From Fodinibius sp034521915 (GTDB lineage Bacteria; Bacteroidota; Rhodothermia; Balneolales; Balneolaceae): a stretch of DNA of 64,000 nt. A program made the translations under genes and the position numbers. The notes beneath the pieces were generated by a model. It was not told the DNA's origin and searched no databases. It saw nothing but the letters and a program-made list of their open reading frames with translations. Where the stretch lies: positions 124,001-188,000 of the forward strand of contig NZ_JAXHLU010000001.1 of assembly GCF_034521915.1 (NCBI RefSeq), written 5' to 3'. This document shows, in pieces, positions 10,038-18,809 of this stretch (the first letter of the stretch is position 1; every line of letters begins with the position of its first letter).

Positions 10038-10418
10038 TTAATTGAGCGTAAATTTTTCGAGATTGTCCTTATAATTTCTGCTCATTCGAAGGGTCTTCCC
10101 GTCGCTTAAAATTACTTTTGAATCTCCGGAAAACCACGGCTCTATTTCTTTAACTTCATTGATATTTACCATCCATGATCGATGAATGCGTACAAACTGA
10201 AGTGGATTTAACTTTGACTTCAGGTTCTTTAACGAACTTCTGATCATGTATGACTTTTCAGGTAAATGGAGCTTTAAGTAATTACCAGAACATTCGATCC
10301 ACCGTATTTCAGAAACATCGACAAAGATATTTTTGTCTGAGTTTTTAACCAAAATGCGATTTAAATACGGTTGTTCAACTTGCCCGTTTATTTTTTCCGC
10401 TTGTTGCTTATTCTCCAT
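10038..10418 (-). CDS. Stand-alone LytTR DNA-binding regulator
   Basis: 126 residues consisting almost wholly of a LytTR domain (about 20-120: ILVKNSDKNIFVDVSEIRWIECSGNYLKL, FVRIHRSWMVNINEVKEI). There is no receiver domain, so it would not be controlled by a phosphorelay in the usual way. It lies 58 bases after the fecR stop and in the same direction, probably as the last gene of a sigma-FecR-LytTR unit. It may act downstream of the ECF sigma factor. Confidence 0.88.
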   Translation of the reverse strand: MENKQQAEKINGQVEQPYLNRILVKNSDKNIFVDVSEIRWIECSGNYLKLHLPEKSYMIRSSLKNLKSKLNPLQFVRIHRSWMVNINEVKEIEPWFSGDSKVILSDGKTLRMSRNYKDNLEKFTLN

Positions 10419-10476
10419 TCTTTGTCCCCTTTTATTTTAGCATTTACTTATTTGATACGAATATATTGCCTAACAG

Positions 10477-11532
10477 TTATTCATTTTGATGCAAATACAG
10501 TTTATCATCTTCTCGGATGTACTCGATTGATAAGTCGAGCGAATCTGCAATTCGTTCTAACGCTCCCAGCAGTGAATGGTCAGCTGTTAATGTAAACCGA
10601 TACTGTCGAAGTGAGTCCTCCTCAAGTTCAATATCTACATCATAATTGCGTTCAAGATATCTAAGAGCAACAAACAACCTGTTGTTGACAAATTTAATTT
10701 TCGGATCCTTCTTCTTAACGCTGCTGTGTCGTACTAATAACGGTTTATCAAAGTTTACTTTTTCTAAACTATCTTCTTCCCGTACAGAATCTTCCGGTGC
10801 TTTAAATCGCAAAGTGGCCGATTCATTTTCTGCCAGATCAAGTGGCTCCAATCGTTCATCCTTAGAAAAGAAACGAACTTTCCCTTCATCTACTTCCACA
10901 ATTACTTCTGGCTGATCAGGATAAGCCTCAACTTCAAACTTTGTTCCCAGAACCCGGATAAATGAATACTCTGTATTTACAACAAATGGACGAGCGAAAT
11001 TATCTTTAACCTCAAAATAAGCTTTGCCTTCCAGGCTAACACTTCGGGCCTCCTTCTCAAATCCTTTTTCAATAATTAGCTCACTATCAGCATTTAAACG
11101 AACACTCGATCCATCGGCAAGCGTAACGGTCGTATCTGAGCTGGATGACGCCACTACTGTTTTAGGATACTTTGAGGTAGTTTTTTGGTTGATTTGCTGT
11201 TGCTCTTGCTCTAAAAAGAACAATACAACAAACAGTGATAATATTATTGCGGCAGCAATACCCATCCATCTGTGTATTACATTACCTGTAGACTTCTTCT
11301 TGTATTTTGAAGGATGATTGATATCAGATTTAATATGTGCATATAACTCATTAGAAGGGACTTCAGGATATTCGAGAACATCTTCAAATGTTTTAGCAAC
11401 TCTGATGTCACGATCAATTTCAGTCTCCAAGAACTGCTGCCCTTCATCCGTCTTTAGCCATACCAATACCTTTTTAGCTTCAGCATCGGTACATTGACTG
11501 CTGAGATATTTTTCGAATAGTTCTTTATCCAT
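10477..11532 (-). CDS. FecR-family anti-sigma factor (second)
   Basis: 351 residues: a cytoplasmic anti-sigma region (1-90, KYLSSQCTDAEAKKVLVWL), one transmembrane helix (about 92-112, GIAAAIILSLFVVLFFL), a FecR domain (VTLADGSSVRLNADSEL, GKAYFEV, VLGTKFEVEAYP, VDEGKVRFFS) and a C-terminal DUF4974-like region. It follows the ECF sigma gene by 98 bases. No TonB receptor is next to it, unlike the set at the start of the window, so its signal source is elsewhere or not a receptor. Confidence 0.92.
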   Translation of the reverse strand: MDKELFEKYLSSQCTDAEAKKVLVWLKTDEGQQFLETEIDRDIRVAKTFEDVLEYPEVPSNELYAHIKSDINHPSKYKKKSTGNVIHRWMGIAAAIILSLFVVLFFLEQEQQQINQKTTSKYPKTVVASSSSDTTVTLADGSSVRLNADSELIIEKGFEKEARSVSLEGKAYFEVKDNFARPFVVNTEYSFIRVLGTKFEVEAYPDQPEVIVEVDEGKVRFFSKDERLEPLDLAENESATLRFKAPEDSVREEDSLEKVNFDKPLLVRHSSVKKKDPKIKFVNNRLFVALRYLERNYDVDIELEEDSLRQYRFTLTADHSLLGALERIADSLDLSIEYIREDDKLYLHQNE

Positions 11533-11630
11533 GTAAATCTTTCAATTAATACTTCTGTCTTCTCTTCTATAACTTAGTACACCTGCCAGCGACAAAAGTA
11601 TTATGGATTTTTTTAAAAAATTGAGAAAGG

Positions 11631-12191
11631 CTACTCAAAAGAGAGTTCGGTATGCTCTCCAAGTTGCTTCTTAATAAATTTTGATGCTTTATAATATTGT
11701 GATTTTACCGTATTTACCGAGATATCAAGCTTCTGAGCAATCTTTTTATTTGATTTCCCTTCCTGCATTTTAAGTTCAAAGATCTCTCTTTTCCCCTCCG
11801 GCAACTGTTTCAAAAAGAACTCAAATACCTTTTTATAGTTTTTGAGCGTTAGTTTAGCTACCGTTTTATTCTGTGATACCGGCTTCAAATGAGAATACTG
11901 TTTATTCTTATCTTCGTCTCTCTTTTGATTCCTGATCATGTTCAACACATGATTCTTTGCCATTGTAAATAAAAATCCCTTAAGTGATTGCCCGGAATCA
12001 AGTTTTTCGCGGTAATCCCAAAGCTTGATAAAAACATCATGAACAGCATCTTCAGCCTGCGGTTTACTTTTCAGATATTTGAAAGCAATTCCATATACAG
12101 GCCTATGATATTTTTCATAAACTTTACGAAAAGCCTGCTCGTCTCCCTCTTTAAGGTTTTCTATAAGATCACGATCGATATCCTGTTTCAT
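11631..12191 (-). CDS. ECF-type RNA polymerase sigma factor
   Basis: 186 residues of the extracytoplasmic-function sigma-70 class seen in Bacteroidota. Region 2 is at about 12-80 (YEKYHRPVYGIAFKYLKSK, AEDAVHDVFIKLWDYREKL). Region 4 helix-turn-helix is at about 130-180 (EIFELKMQEGKSNKKIAQKLDISVNTVKSQ). It directs polymerase to a small regulon and is probably held by the FecR protein encoded just downstream. The island boundary lies about 180 bases upstream of its start. Confidence 0.95.
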   Translation of the reverse strand: MKQDIDRDLIENLKEGDEQAFRKVYEKYHRPVYGIAFKYLKSKPQAEDAVHDVFIKLWDYREKLDSGQSLKGFLFTMAKNHVLNMIRNQKRDEDKNKQYSHLKPVSQNKTVAKLTLKNYKKVFEFFLKQLPEGKREIFELKMQEGKSNKKIAQKLDISVNTVKSQYYKASKFIKKQLGEHTELSFE

Positions 12192-12376
12192 AAAACTGGT
12201 TACATCCCAAAGTTCAAATACAAACCATAGCCCCTACTTAAAACTTTGTAATAAAATAAAAATCCTACAAAACCATTGTTCGATTTAATTTTTACACGAC
12301 TATAACTATTCCATGTTACAATTTAAGATCTGCAACCAAAACCATGAGGTCCTTATTGAAAAATGTGTAAAAATAC

Positions 12377-12407
12377 AAAAGCCCAACCCTTTGGAGGTTA
12401 GGCTTTT
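12377..12407 (-). terminator. Native ssrA terminator, stranded by the island
   Basis: Inverted repeat AAAAGCCTAACC / GGTTGGGCTTTT (minus strand, 1 mismatch) with a 7-base loop, followed by a T-rich run. It lies 12 bases past the left copy of the ssrA 3' end, where the tmRNA terminator would be before the island inserted. It could also stop transcription from the other side. Confidence 0.65.
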
Positions 12408-12418
12408 ACTAATCTGTT

Positions 12419-12456
12419 GTGGAGGTGCGGGGAGTCGAACCCCGGTCCGAAATGGT
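12419..12456 (-). other. Left attachment site (copy of ssrA 3' end)
   Basis: 38 bases match the 3' end of the intact ssrA with one substitution. It is the displaced original tmRNA tail and still adjoins the presumed native terminator. An arm-type motif TGCTAACACATTGTTAA follows at 12502-12518. Apart from these, the 12192-12592 gap holds only the terminator; no gene is seen. Confidence 0.85.
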
Positions 12457-12592
12457 TCTTAAAAGTCAATAAACCAATATTTTCCGCTACTTGTCAGCCA
12501 GTGCTAACACATTGTTAAATCTATGATAGGCAAATTGACTATGCAAATCCTATAATTTCTTATCGTAAACCTACCTACTATTGTCGAGAGAA

Positions 12593-13627
12593 CTATCCTC
12601 TTTTATGATGCTTAATCTTTTCCTCAGAAATAAAATACAAATCATTATGTGACCTTGAACAAGCAACGTACAATTTATTTTTAGTTACTGGACTTAACTT
12701 TTCAAGCTTTCCCTTTTTATAAAATCTTTCTGTTTTTTGATTCAAAACAACACAAACATTTTCATATTGGTTTTCTCCCTTGCAGTCCCCCCAGTTCCTT
12801 GAGTAACAATCGTATTTATAATGTTCTTGGTAGAAAAGCTTTACAATTTGATCATCTTGATAAAGGTCCTCAATTTCTTCTGCTGTTTCAATATATTCAA
12901 CTAAAGTAGAATCTTGTTTGTGAGATTCAATTTGAATTCCCAGTTGATTATTAATGAAACCACAAACTGTTGGACTACATCTCCAGCTTTTCTCAAGTTC
13001 ATCTTCGTTAACCTCAACTCCCAGAGCTTCAAATTCTTTTAGATATTCACCATAATCCTGATGCAAGTTCTTGTTTGTATTACCATCGCGACTTGTATCA
13101 AATGTGTGTTGGTAGAAGTCACCAACAAGTTTGACTTCTAAGTCAGTGGTTAAAATACTTTTTAAAAGGTTAAAGTCATGTCCTGCAAAATCTTGAATCT
13201 CATCTATATAAAGAGCATCATAATATTTTTCTATCCTTCGGTTAATATCTTCTAAAACATCAAGCTCTTCCAATAATCTGGCAATACGATTATGATATAA
13301 CCTCCTATTTTTTGAAACATAATATTCAATCTGATTTGCTTTGGTATACCTCTTACTCGGGGGAGGATAGTCATAAGTTATACCTCTTGGTTTAATCTTA
13401 TAACCCAAAAAAGGATTAAAACAAAAAGCGTATAGAAATGGGAAGTAAGTATATAGGTCTATATTCTCGGGTAAGTGGTCAAACTTTTTTGCTATTTCAT
13501 GTTTTAAATTTCGATAATTATTAATCGTATAAGTTATTACCAAGTAATTCTTCTCAAGATCAAGATTCTTAATTATATGAGTTGTTTTCCCTGACCCTGC
13601 AACAGCTGATATTATTGATTTATCCAT
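12593..13627 (-). CDS. gajB: Compact UvrD-like helicase, Gabija GajB-like
   Basis: A 344-residue superfamily-1 helicase-like protein. Motif I (SAVAGSGKTTHII) is at the extreme N-terminus, motif II is DEIQDF (about 143-148), motif III-like VGDFYQHTFD, motif IV-like KSWRCSPTV, and a C-terminal motif VI-like segment YVACSRSHNDLYF. It overlaps the OLD-nuclease gene by 16 bases in the same direction, the arrangement of Gabija antiphage systems, where GajB partners the GajA nuclease. It is much shorter than the roughly 500 residues of described GajB proteins and lacks room for the usual 1B/2B insertions. The Gabija assignment rests on domain pairing; it may be a divergent subtype. Confidence 0.78.
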   Translation of the reverse strand: MDKSIISAVAGSGKTTHIIKNLDLEKNYLVITYTINNYRNLKHEIAKKFDHLPENIDLYTYFPFLYAFCFNPFLGYKIKPRGITYDYPPPSKRYTKANQIEYYVSKNRRLYHNRIARLLEELDVLEDINRRIEKYYDALYIDEIQDFAGHDFNLLKSILTTDLEVKLVGDFYQHTFDTSRDGNTNKNLHQDYGEYLKEFEALGVEVNEDELEKSWRCSPTVCGFINNQLGIQIESHKQDSTLVEYIETAEEIEDLYQDDQIVKLFYQEHYKYDCYSRNWGDCKGENQYENVCVVLNQKTERFYKKGKLEKLSPVTKNKLYVACSRSHNDLYFISEEKIKHHKRG

Positions 13628-15177
13628 TCTATAGCTTCTTCAATGTATTGAGGAGTAGAGAGCTCATCTCTTTTGTTATCAAGTATCTCAAAAGCAGATT
13701 CAGTTTTGTTAGCCAACATATACTCTTGTACACTTAGTGTCCGCCTTCCTTCAGCGAACAAGTCATCACAGAGGCTTTCATTTTCCTTATAAACAGCCTT
13801 TTCAAATGTTGAAACTGAGTTATCTTGGTCTGCAAATACCTTAGCATTTTCACTCAAATAATCAGCATATCTTTCTTCGCAATTCACTTGATAGTTGCCA
13901 TCATTATCTGTGATAACAGCAGTTTTAACACCAAGCAAGTTGGAAATTTCTAAATACCTCTTAAAACTGGTTCCCCCAACGGAAATAATATGTATATCAG
14001 TTTCCTCGATATCAGTTGAAGTAACCTCTTCAAAAAAAGCTTTTAATAAAATAAACTCAGCATCTCCCTCGACTAACAAAACCTTTTTCGATAATATAAA
14101 TTCAAGAAGGTTATTATTAGGAGCCTTCATAAAAAAACGGGCTGTATCCTCACTTAAGTCATCTAAAAGCACATAGTCTGTACTTAAACTATTTAGCAAA
14201 ATTGCCCTTCTTAAATCCAACCTGCTACTTATTAAACTATTATGAGTGGTTATGAACAACTGCTTAGTCTCCGAATCATGAATCTTTTGAATAAGTTTCT
14301 TCATGTTCGTATGACTGAGGTGATTTTCAGGCTCTTCCAAAAGAATGGTATCTAAATCACCCTCATTTTTTTGAAGGGCAAAATCGGTTTTTATAAAGCA
14401 TTGTTTACCTTTGCCTTTATTATCAAGCGCAATTTCTCCCTCTTTAATTGTAAGATCATTTTCGAGATTAGACTTAGGCCCTGTATCTACAGCAAAAGAA
14501 TAATCCCCTTGAATTCTTGTGTTTAGTTCTGATAACTCTTCTCTCCTAAACTTGTCTTTGTAATTTCGGTATTCATTTTCATGTTTATTCTTCTCTGCAT
14601 CTTCAGTATTAGTTGAATAAATCGTCTTTATATATTGTCGTTTAGCATAATCACTACTTATTAAGGAGTTATCAATAAGTAAGTGTTGCATATACTTTCT
14701 ATAGCCTGAATATGATTTGCCAGCAAAAGTTTTGAAAGTTATAGAGTAAAATTCAAAAGGAAAGTTATCTACCTCTTGATCAAGTATTTCAGCTATTTCA
14801 GAGCTCAGATCTTCTCTTGGCTCACATAAAAGCTGTAAACCGTGAGTATTTAAATCGCTTGAATTATACTTGCCCTCTAAATCCTTATTATTTTGATCAT
14901 TCAAATATAATTCGACAAATAATATCGGCAAATCCGCATACTCTTTTTCTGATTCTAAAAATTCATTAATAGTATTTTTATTAAACAAACTTTCTAATCC
15001 ATACCTCTCGACCTTACTTCGACTTCCACTCAAAACCAAGTCAATAGCTGATACTAATGTACTTTTCCCAGACTCATTATCTCCAATGAACAAATTTAAT
15101 GTTTCATTAAAATCAAGTGATAAGTTTGGAAACCTTTTGAAATTCTGAAGCTTAATTCTCTTAATGATCTTGTCCAT
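13612..15177 (-). CDS. gajA: OLD-family ATPase-TOPRIM nuclease, Gabija GajA-like
   Basis: 521 residues. An ABC/SMC-like ATPase domain comes first: Walker A GDNESGKSTL (about 33-42), Walker B LLEEPENHLS (about 278-288) and H-loop ITTHNSLISSRLDL. A C-terminal TOPRIM domain follows: KKVLLVEGDAEF (catalytic Glu, about 370) and the acidic pair TDNDGN (about 426-430). This is the class-2 OLD nuclease layout (OLD next to a UvrD-like helicase), as in GajA, an ATP-regulated DNA nickase acting in phage defence. The downstream gene starts before this one ends, so the two are translationally coupled. A start at 15177 gives a full N-terminal strand before Walker A. GajA is usually near 580 residues, so this is slightly short. 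Confidence 0.82.
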   Translation of the reverse strand: MDKIIKRIKLQNFKRFPNLSLDFNETLNLFIGDNESGKSTLVSAIDLVLSGSRSKVERYGLESLFNKNTINEFLESEKEYADLPILFVELYLNDQNNKDLEGKYNSSDLNTHGLQLLCEPREDLSSEIAEILDQEVDNFPFEFYSITFKTFAGKSYSGYRKYMQHLLIDNSLISSDYAKRQYIKTIYSTNTEDAEKNKHENEYRNYKDKFRREELSELNTRIQGDYSFAVDTGPKSNLENDLTIKEGEIALDNKGKGKQCFIKTDFALQKNEGDLDTILLEEPENHLSHTNMKKLIQKIHDSETKQLFITTHNSLISSRLDLRRAILLNSLSTDYVLLDDLSEDTARFFMKAPNNNLLEFILSKKVLLVEGDAEFILLKAFFEEVTSTDIEETDIHIISVGGTSFKRYLEISNLLGVKTAVITDNDGNYQVNCEERYADYLSENAKVFADQDNSVSTFEKAVYKENESLCDDLFAEGRRTLSVQEYMLANKTESAFEILDNKRDELSTPQYIEEAIEWINQ

Positions 15178-15343
15178 AAATGATCTTGTTTTTTAGTGAT
15201 ATGTTCATAAACGTTAATAATTATGATAGACAGATGCACATCACACATTTATATTCAGTCACCAGCATCTTAAATTATTATCGTATCATTACACTAATTG
15301 AGACCACAATTTGATATAAGACTCTTGATAATCTATATAGAGA

Positions 15344-15436
15344 AGTGGGGACTCGAACCCATCACTAAAATCCTTCTTCAAAAGCTCTAAACCTACCTTC
15401 CAATAGCTTCAAGAATTAATGCTAACAAATTGTTCA
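15344..15436. repeat. Degenerate third attachment site inside the island
   Basis: GTGGGGACTCGAACCC resembles the ssrA-end repeat with an internal deletion. It is followed, at about the same distance as at the left island end, by TGCTAACAAATTGTTCAA, a near copy of the arm-type motif found at both island ends. The core-then-arm order matches the left end at 12419-12518. It probably marks an older junction between the Gabija segment and the rest. Confidence 0.6.
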
Positions 15437-15884
15437 ATTTAGAAGGGCAAAACTACCATTCTAAGCTATCTAAGACCTGTCTCTTAAAGAATTCAATTAT
15501 ATCTATTATGCTAAGTCAATGGTGTTGAGGGAGATTATTAGCTGATTAATACAAGCGCTCGAACAGTTCTTTTTTTGCGAGCCTCGTAATTCTTCTCAAA
15601 ACTTAACAAGCCCAAGCAATAGTTTTCCGTTAGCTTTCTATTGATTAAACTACTGGAAGGTTTACTTCTAATAGAGAAATACTTGTTCCCATTACCCCAC
15701 CGATGGGTGTAAGGGGTACGTTGGGGGTCCGAATGTCGCTCAGCACAGTGATAGTACCGTTTTTAATGCGTGAGCTATTTTGGCCCCACAATTCATCTAT
15801 CCGTTAGGTACTTAATAGAAGCCTAACGAATTAATTACATTATGTCCTCAACTAAATTGCGAAGTTCGCAAGAATGGAAAATGA

Positions 15885-15916
15885 CGAAAGGGCTCGCTCT
15901 GAATGCGAACCCTTCG
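15885..15916 (-). terminator. Terminator-like hairpin after the SF2 helicase gene
   Basis: A 13-bp imperfect stem (CGAAGGGTTCGC / GCGAGCCCTTTCG, minus strand) lies 28 bases past the helicase stop. The following bases are only moderately T-rich. Confidence 0.5.
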
Positions 15917-15944
15917 TAGTTCAACATCATATGTTATTCTGAGT

Positions 15945-17879
15945 TTAATTATACCTGAATTCAGCCTGATTTAAGGGTAAATTGCTATATACGTTTACAG
16001 TAGAATCTTCCCTTAAGAGTCTGGCTCTTCCTACCGCCTGTATTAAATCAGCCTCAATACATTGAAGTTGTAGTTGTGTTAGCTCAGGATGATTAAAGCT
16101 ATTGAATTTGAACTCAAACCCATTATATCTGACTAAATTATACTCAAAATTGACTTCTGTTTCGTCAAAATCTATACCTATAGCTTTTGCCCTTAATAGG
16201 TATAGGGCATTGGTTTTGTGAGGGGTTCCAATCACATCAAGGTTGAAACCTTTCAAGTAGTCATGTCCCCTCAAATTTCCGAAATGCATTAAATCGTCTG
16301 CCTTTGAGATATCTTCCTTCTTTCCTTTGAATGTAATTGCAGCGTCTCCAGTAAGCTTGTCATTTGCCTCCTCAATAGAGCCTTCAAGGCTGGTTTTACT
16401 GTAGCTTTTCTTTGTATGCTGAATAATATTACCTGTAATCTCAATATTTGATAAGTCAACCACCTTAACCCGTTCGCCATACAGCTTTTTATAAATCATT
16501 GGACTACAAGTCGCGCTCATGATGGCAATCTTTTTATCCTGAGGCAGTTCTTTGCGAGAAATATAATGTAATTCTCCCTCGTTTTTATAGACATAATCAG
16601 CATTAATGAAGCCCACTACATCAAAAGAAACCTTACTTTCGATTAACTCTTCTTCGATATCTGATAGCTCTAACTTGCAATCGGGTATCTTCTTAATACT
16701 TTTTTCATCCATCCAACTACATTGACTATATAGCTCATCAAAGAAATTTAAATAATTCTCTTCAACGTCTAATAATAGTAGCTTGTTTAGCTGATTTAAT
16801 GTAGTGCTTTTGATAGAAAGTACATGCGAAATTGGATCTTCATCAAAGATCAACGTATTGTGATCATACTCATTACAGACGCCTCTTGGATGGGTAGTAA
16901 GGACAGTTTTCTCAGTGTTATATGTTCTATTATGTTGACATATAAATCTGGAAGCTTTATCCCTATCTTGTTTACTATTGGCATGATGTCTTAACCAGAC
17001 GAGCAATCTAAATTTTTCATTACTCAGGCCAGCGTTGTGATAGAATTCAATCTCTTCATTTCGAGTTGAGTTCTCAAGACTGGGCGTTTCAGGTGAACAA
17101 ACATGATCGGCTTTCATCTTATCTGAAACCTCGTCTTTAAGAGCATGTGTTGGTAGTGCTATAGTTACTCCTTTTGCCTCAAGTAGATGGCGGGTCTTAC
17201 CAAAGCCTGCAGGACATTTAAAAAGGTAGATACTGTTACTTTTGTCTTTTGAAAATGCCTCAAACTCTTCCTTAAATTTTTCTTCCGCTTCTGAAAGACT
17301 CATCAAGTCAGGCTTTTCTAATTGCCTAACATAACCTTGTGGTTTTCTTACAGAACATGCTATAGTATCATAACGATGATCATTGGTATGAGGAGAGTAT
17401 TGCGCGAGTGGCATCGGCTCAAAATAACCACCTTTCAATCTTCTATTCTTCTTTCTTAGATATTTTAGCGTGTTAAAGTTCGTATTGGAGTAATCTGTAT
17501 TACCGTCATTGTTATGCCTTTGCATGATCTCTTTCATCCATTTAAAACCCCCAGAAATCCAATATAAATTAGAGGCTAAACCCAATAGTTTTATTTGATT
17601 CAACTGCTCTCCTTCAGCAAATTCTCTAAGAATTTGGACCTTGGAACACGCTTCTTCGAAGTCAAATTTATTACTGTTCTGTTTTTTTCTCTTTAATTCT
17701 TTGAACCAATAACCATCACAGTTTTTGAATGGAGTATTTTCATCCAAATGGTCAGTCCTACCATAATTCTCTTCAATTGAATGTATATCGTCTATACAAT
17801 TGATGAAGCTCTCTTGATCAGGGAAATATCCATTTAGAATTTTCAGTTCGTTGTCTTTTATAAGAGTTTTTGTGCTCAT
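15945..17879 (-). CDS. Orphan SF2-type (DEAD-like) helicase of the island
   Basis: 644 residues. Walker A is FKCPAGFGKTRHLLEA (about 227-240), Walker B LIFDEDP (about 340-346), motif III-like IAIMSATCSPM (about 455-465), and a motif VI-like QAVGRARLLRED near the C-terminus (about 618-629). These are the core signatures of a superfamily-2 helicase or translocase. The N-terminal 200 residues have no recognised domain. It stands alone between long non-coding regions, so it could serve island replication, defence or cassette processing. Members of this kind are seen in mobile elements, but the exact role is unknown. Confidence 0.7.
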   Translation of the reverse strand: MSTKTLIKDNELKILNGYFPDQESFINCIDDIHSIEENYGRTDHLDENTPFKNCDGYWFKELKRKKQNSNKFDFEEACSKVQILREFAEGEQLNQIKLLGLASNLYWISGGFKWMKEIMQRHNNDGNTDYSNTNFNTLKYLRKKNRRLKGGYFEPMPLAQYSPHTNDHRYDTIACSVRKPQGYVRQLEKPDLMSLSEAEEKFKEEFEAFSKDKSNSIYLFKCPAGFGKTRHLLEAKGVTIALPTHALKDEVSDKMKADHVCSPETPSLENSTRNEEIEFYHNAGLSNEKFRLLVWLRHHANSKQDRDKASRFICQHNRTYNTEKTVLTTHPRGVCNEYDHNTLIFDEDPISHVLSIKSTTLNQLNKLLLLDVEENYLNFFDELYSQCSWMDEKSIKKIPDCKLELSDIEEELIESKVSFDVVGFINADYVYKNEGELHYISRKELPQDKKIAIMSATCSPMIYKKLYGERVKVVDLSNIEITGNIIQHTKKSYSKTSLEGSIEEANDKLTGDAAITFKGKKEDISKADDLMHFGNLRGHDYLKGFNLDVIGTPHKTNALYLLRAKAIGIDFDETEVNFEYNLVRYNGFEFKFNSFNHPELTQLQLQCIEADLIQAVGRARLLREDSTVNVYSNLPLNQAEFRYN

Positions 17880-18059
17880 ATTTCTGAAGCTTTTTCAATT
17901 TGAAATTAACATTAAACTCATTGCAAGAGATCGCTCCCGAATGAGTTCGAGGTCCTAATAAAAAAGTTGCCTCATCCAATCCAATGAGAATTCTACAGGG
18001 GTTTGGAAAAAAATCGTATATCTCAGAACTGGTTTAGAAAAAGGAACTTGATATAGTAT

Positions 18060-18640
18060 ATGATAGGTCAAGGTTGTTGAGAATGGTGTAATGCCCATAA
18101 GCTTTGTTCAACCTTGTAAGAGTTATTACAATAGATGCGTATCCTTATGTATAGTTATTATAAGTACACGCTTTTGTTGAATTTCACTTATCGAGATGTT
18201 GTCCTTCGGTTTTTGCAAACGCCAAACATCCTCCCAAACCTATTGATCCAACAAGATGAAATGTACTTTTTTGAGTAACAGTCAACCTACATATTCAAAA
18301 GAGTATTTTTCTGGACAAGAGCATTAGAAATGTACGTTCTATTTTAGATAAGTCATTGGTTGTGAGGAAGTTAGTTACTGAACGTAAGTGTTATTTATAC
18401 TTGCAAGTCATTACAAGAAATGCGTACTCTTATACAATTAATATAGAAGTACGCTTTTTATGAAAAGCATAGAACTCTAAAAAGTTTAACTCTCCGTACA
18501 GCTGAACCTCTCCATCTCACACCTATTGATACCAAACATATAAAGAAGTGTTTTTTTTCTAATCGTACACTGTTTGTATTGTACTTAACTTACTTTAGTA
18601 CCGTAAATTAGAAATGGTAAGCTAAAGTCGAATTTTTCTT
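18060..18640. repeat. Diverged tandem repeat, unit about 285 bases
   Basis: Blocks in the first copy (ATTACAATAGATGCGTA, then AAGTACACGCTTTT) reappear in order in the second (ATTACAAGAAATGCGTA, then GAAGTACGCTTTT) about 285 bases later. They are followed in both by ACCTATTGAT and a T-run. Edges are approximate. Confidence 0.5.
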
Positions 18641-18765
18641 ATCCAGAGGGGGAATTGCGAGCCTCGCAATTCAACTTTTACAGTAGCTACTTTTCAAAGT
18701 TAAGTCAAATTTTTGGCTTTTTAGCTCTCCATTGGTTATTTATCAACTTAACATTCATGCGTGCA

Positions 18766-18790
18766 CACCTAATGCGCGATTGCGTTAGGT
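18766..18790 (+). repeat. attC-like right half (cassette junction)
   Basis: ATGCGCGATTGCGTTAGGT matches the right half of the clear attC at 23225-23354 (ATGCGCAATGTCGTTAGCC). The GTTAGGT core begins the next cassette. Its complement TTAACACCTAAC is found, with 2 mismatches (TTAACAACTAAA), just after the next gene, as expected for an integron cassette. Confidence 0.6.
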
Positions 18791-18809
18791 GTTAAATAGA
18801 AAATTCAGC

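Larger units (their letters stand above)
15178..15944. other. Non-coding stretch with decayed att site, palindromes and core-like motifs
   Basis: No convincing gene. It contains a degenerate attachment site (15344-15436) and a TTGCGAGCCTCGTAA palindrome (15575-15589). A GTTAGGT core-like motif lies at 15803-15809, followed 11 bases on by GCCTAAC (15821-15827), together a short inverted pair. A second palindrome TTGCGAAGTTCGCAA is at 15857-15871, and the helicase terminator hairpin closes the stretch. The bases after 15803 (GTTAGGTACTTAATAGAA) closely match those at 18784, an integron-like cassette start. Confidence 0.6.
17880..18809. other. 930-base non-coding region with divergent tandem repeats
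   Basis: No gene is seen. Two diverged copies of a unit of roughly 285 bases lie in tandem; the best-matching parts are around 18124-18175 and 18408-18459 (shared ATTACAA, ATGCGTA, CTTAT, GTAC and GCTTTT blocks). A later shared part contains ACCTATTGAT (18238 and 18521). The end holds the palindrome TTGCGAGCCTCGCAA (18655-18669) and an attC-like right half ending GCGTTAGGT (18790). It sits between the divergent helicase and membrane-protein genes, so promoters or an origin could lie here. Confidence 0.55.

Noticed and set aside
15344..15366. tRNA 3' end
   Set aside because: GTGGGGACTCGAACCC looks like a tRNA T-arm, but no cloverleaf can be built around it. The nearby arm motif links it to the ssrA attachment site.
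18789..18809. GTG start for the first cassette gene
   Set aside because: The codon lies in the attC-like core; the ATG at 18810 begins directly with the membrane helix.
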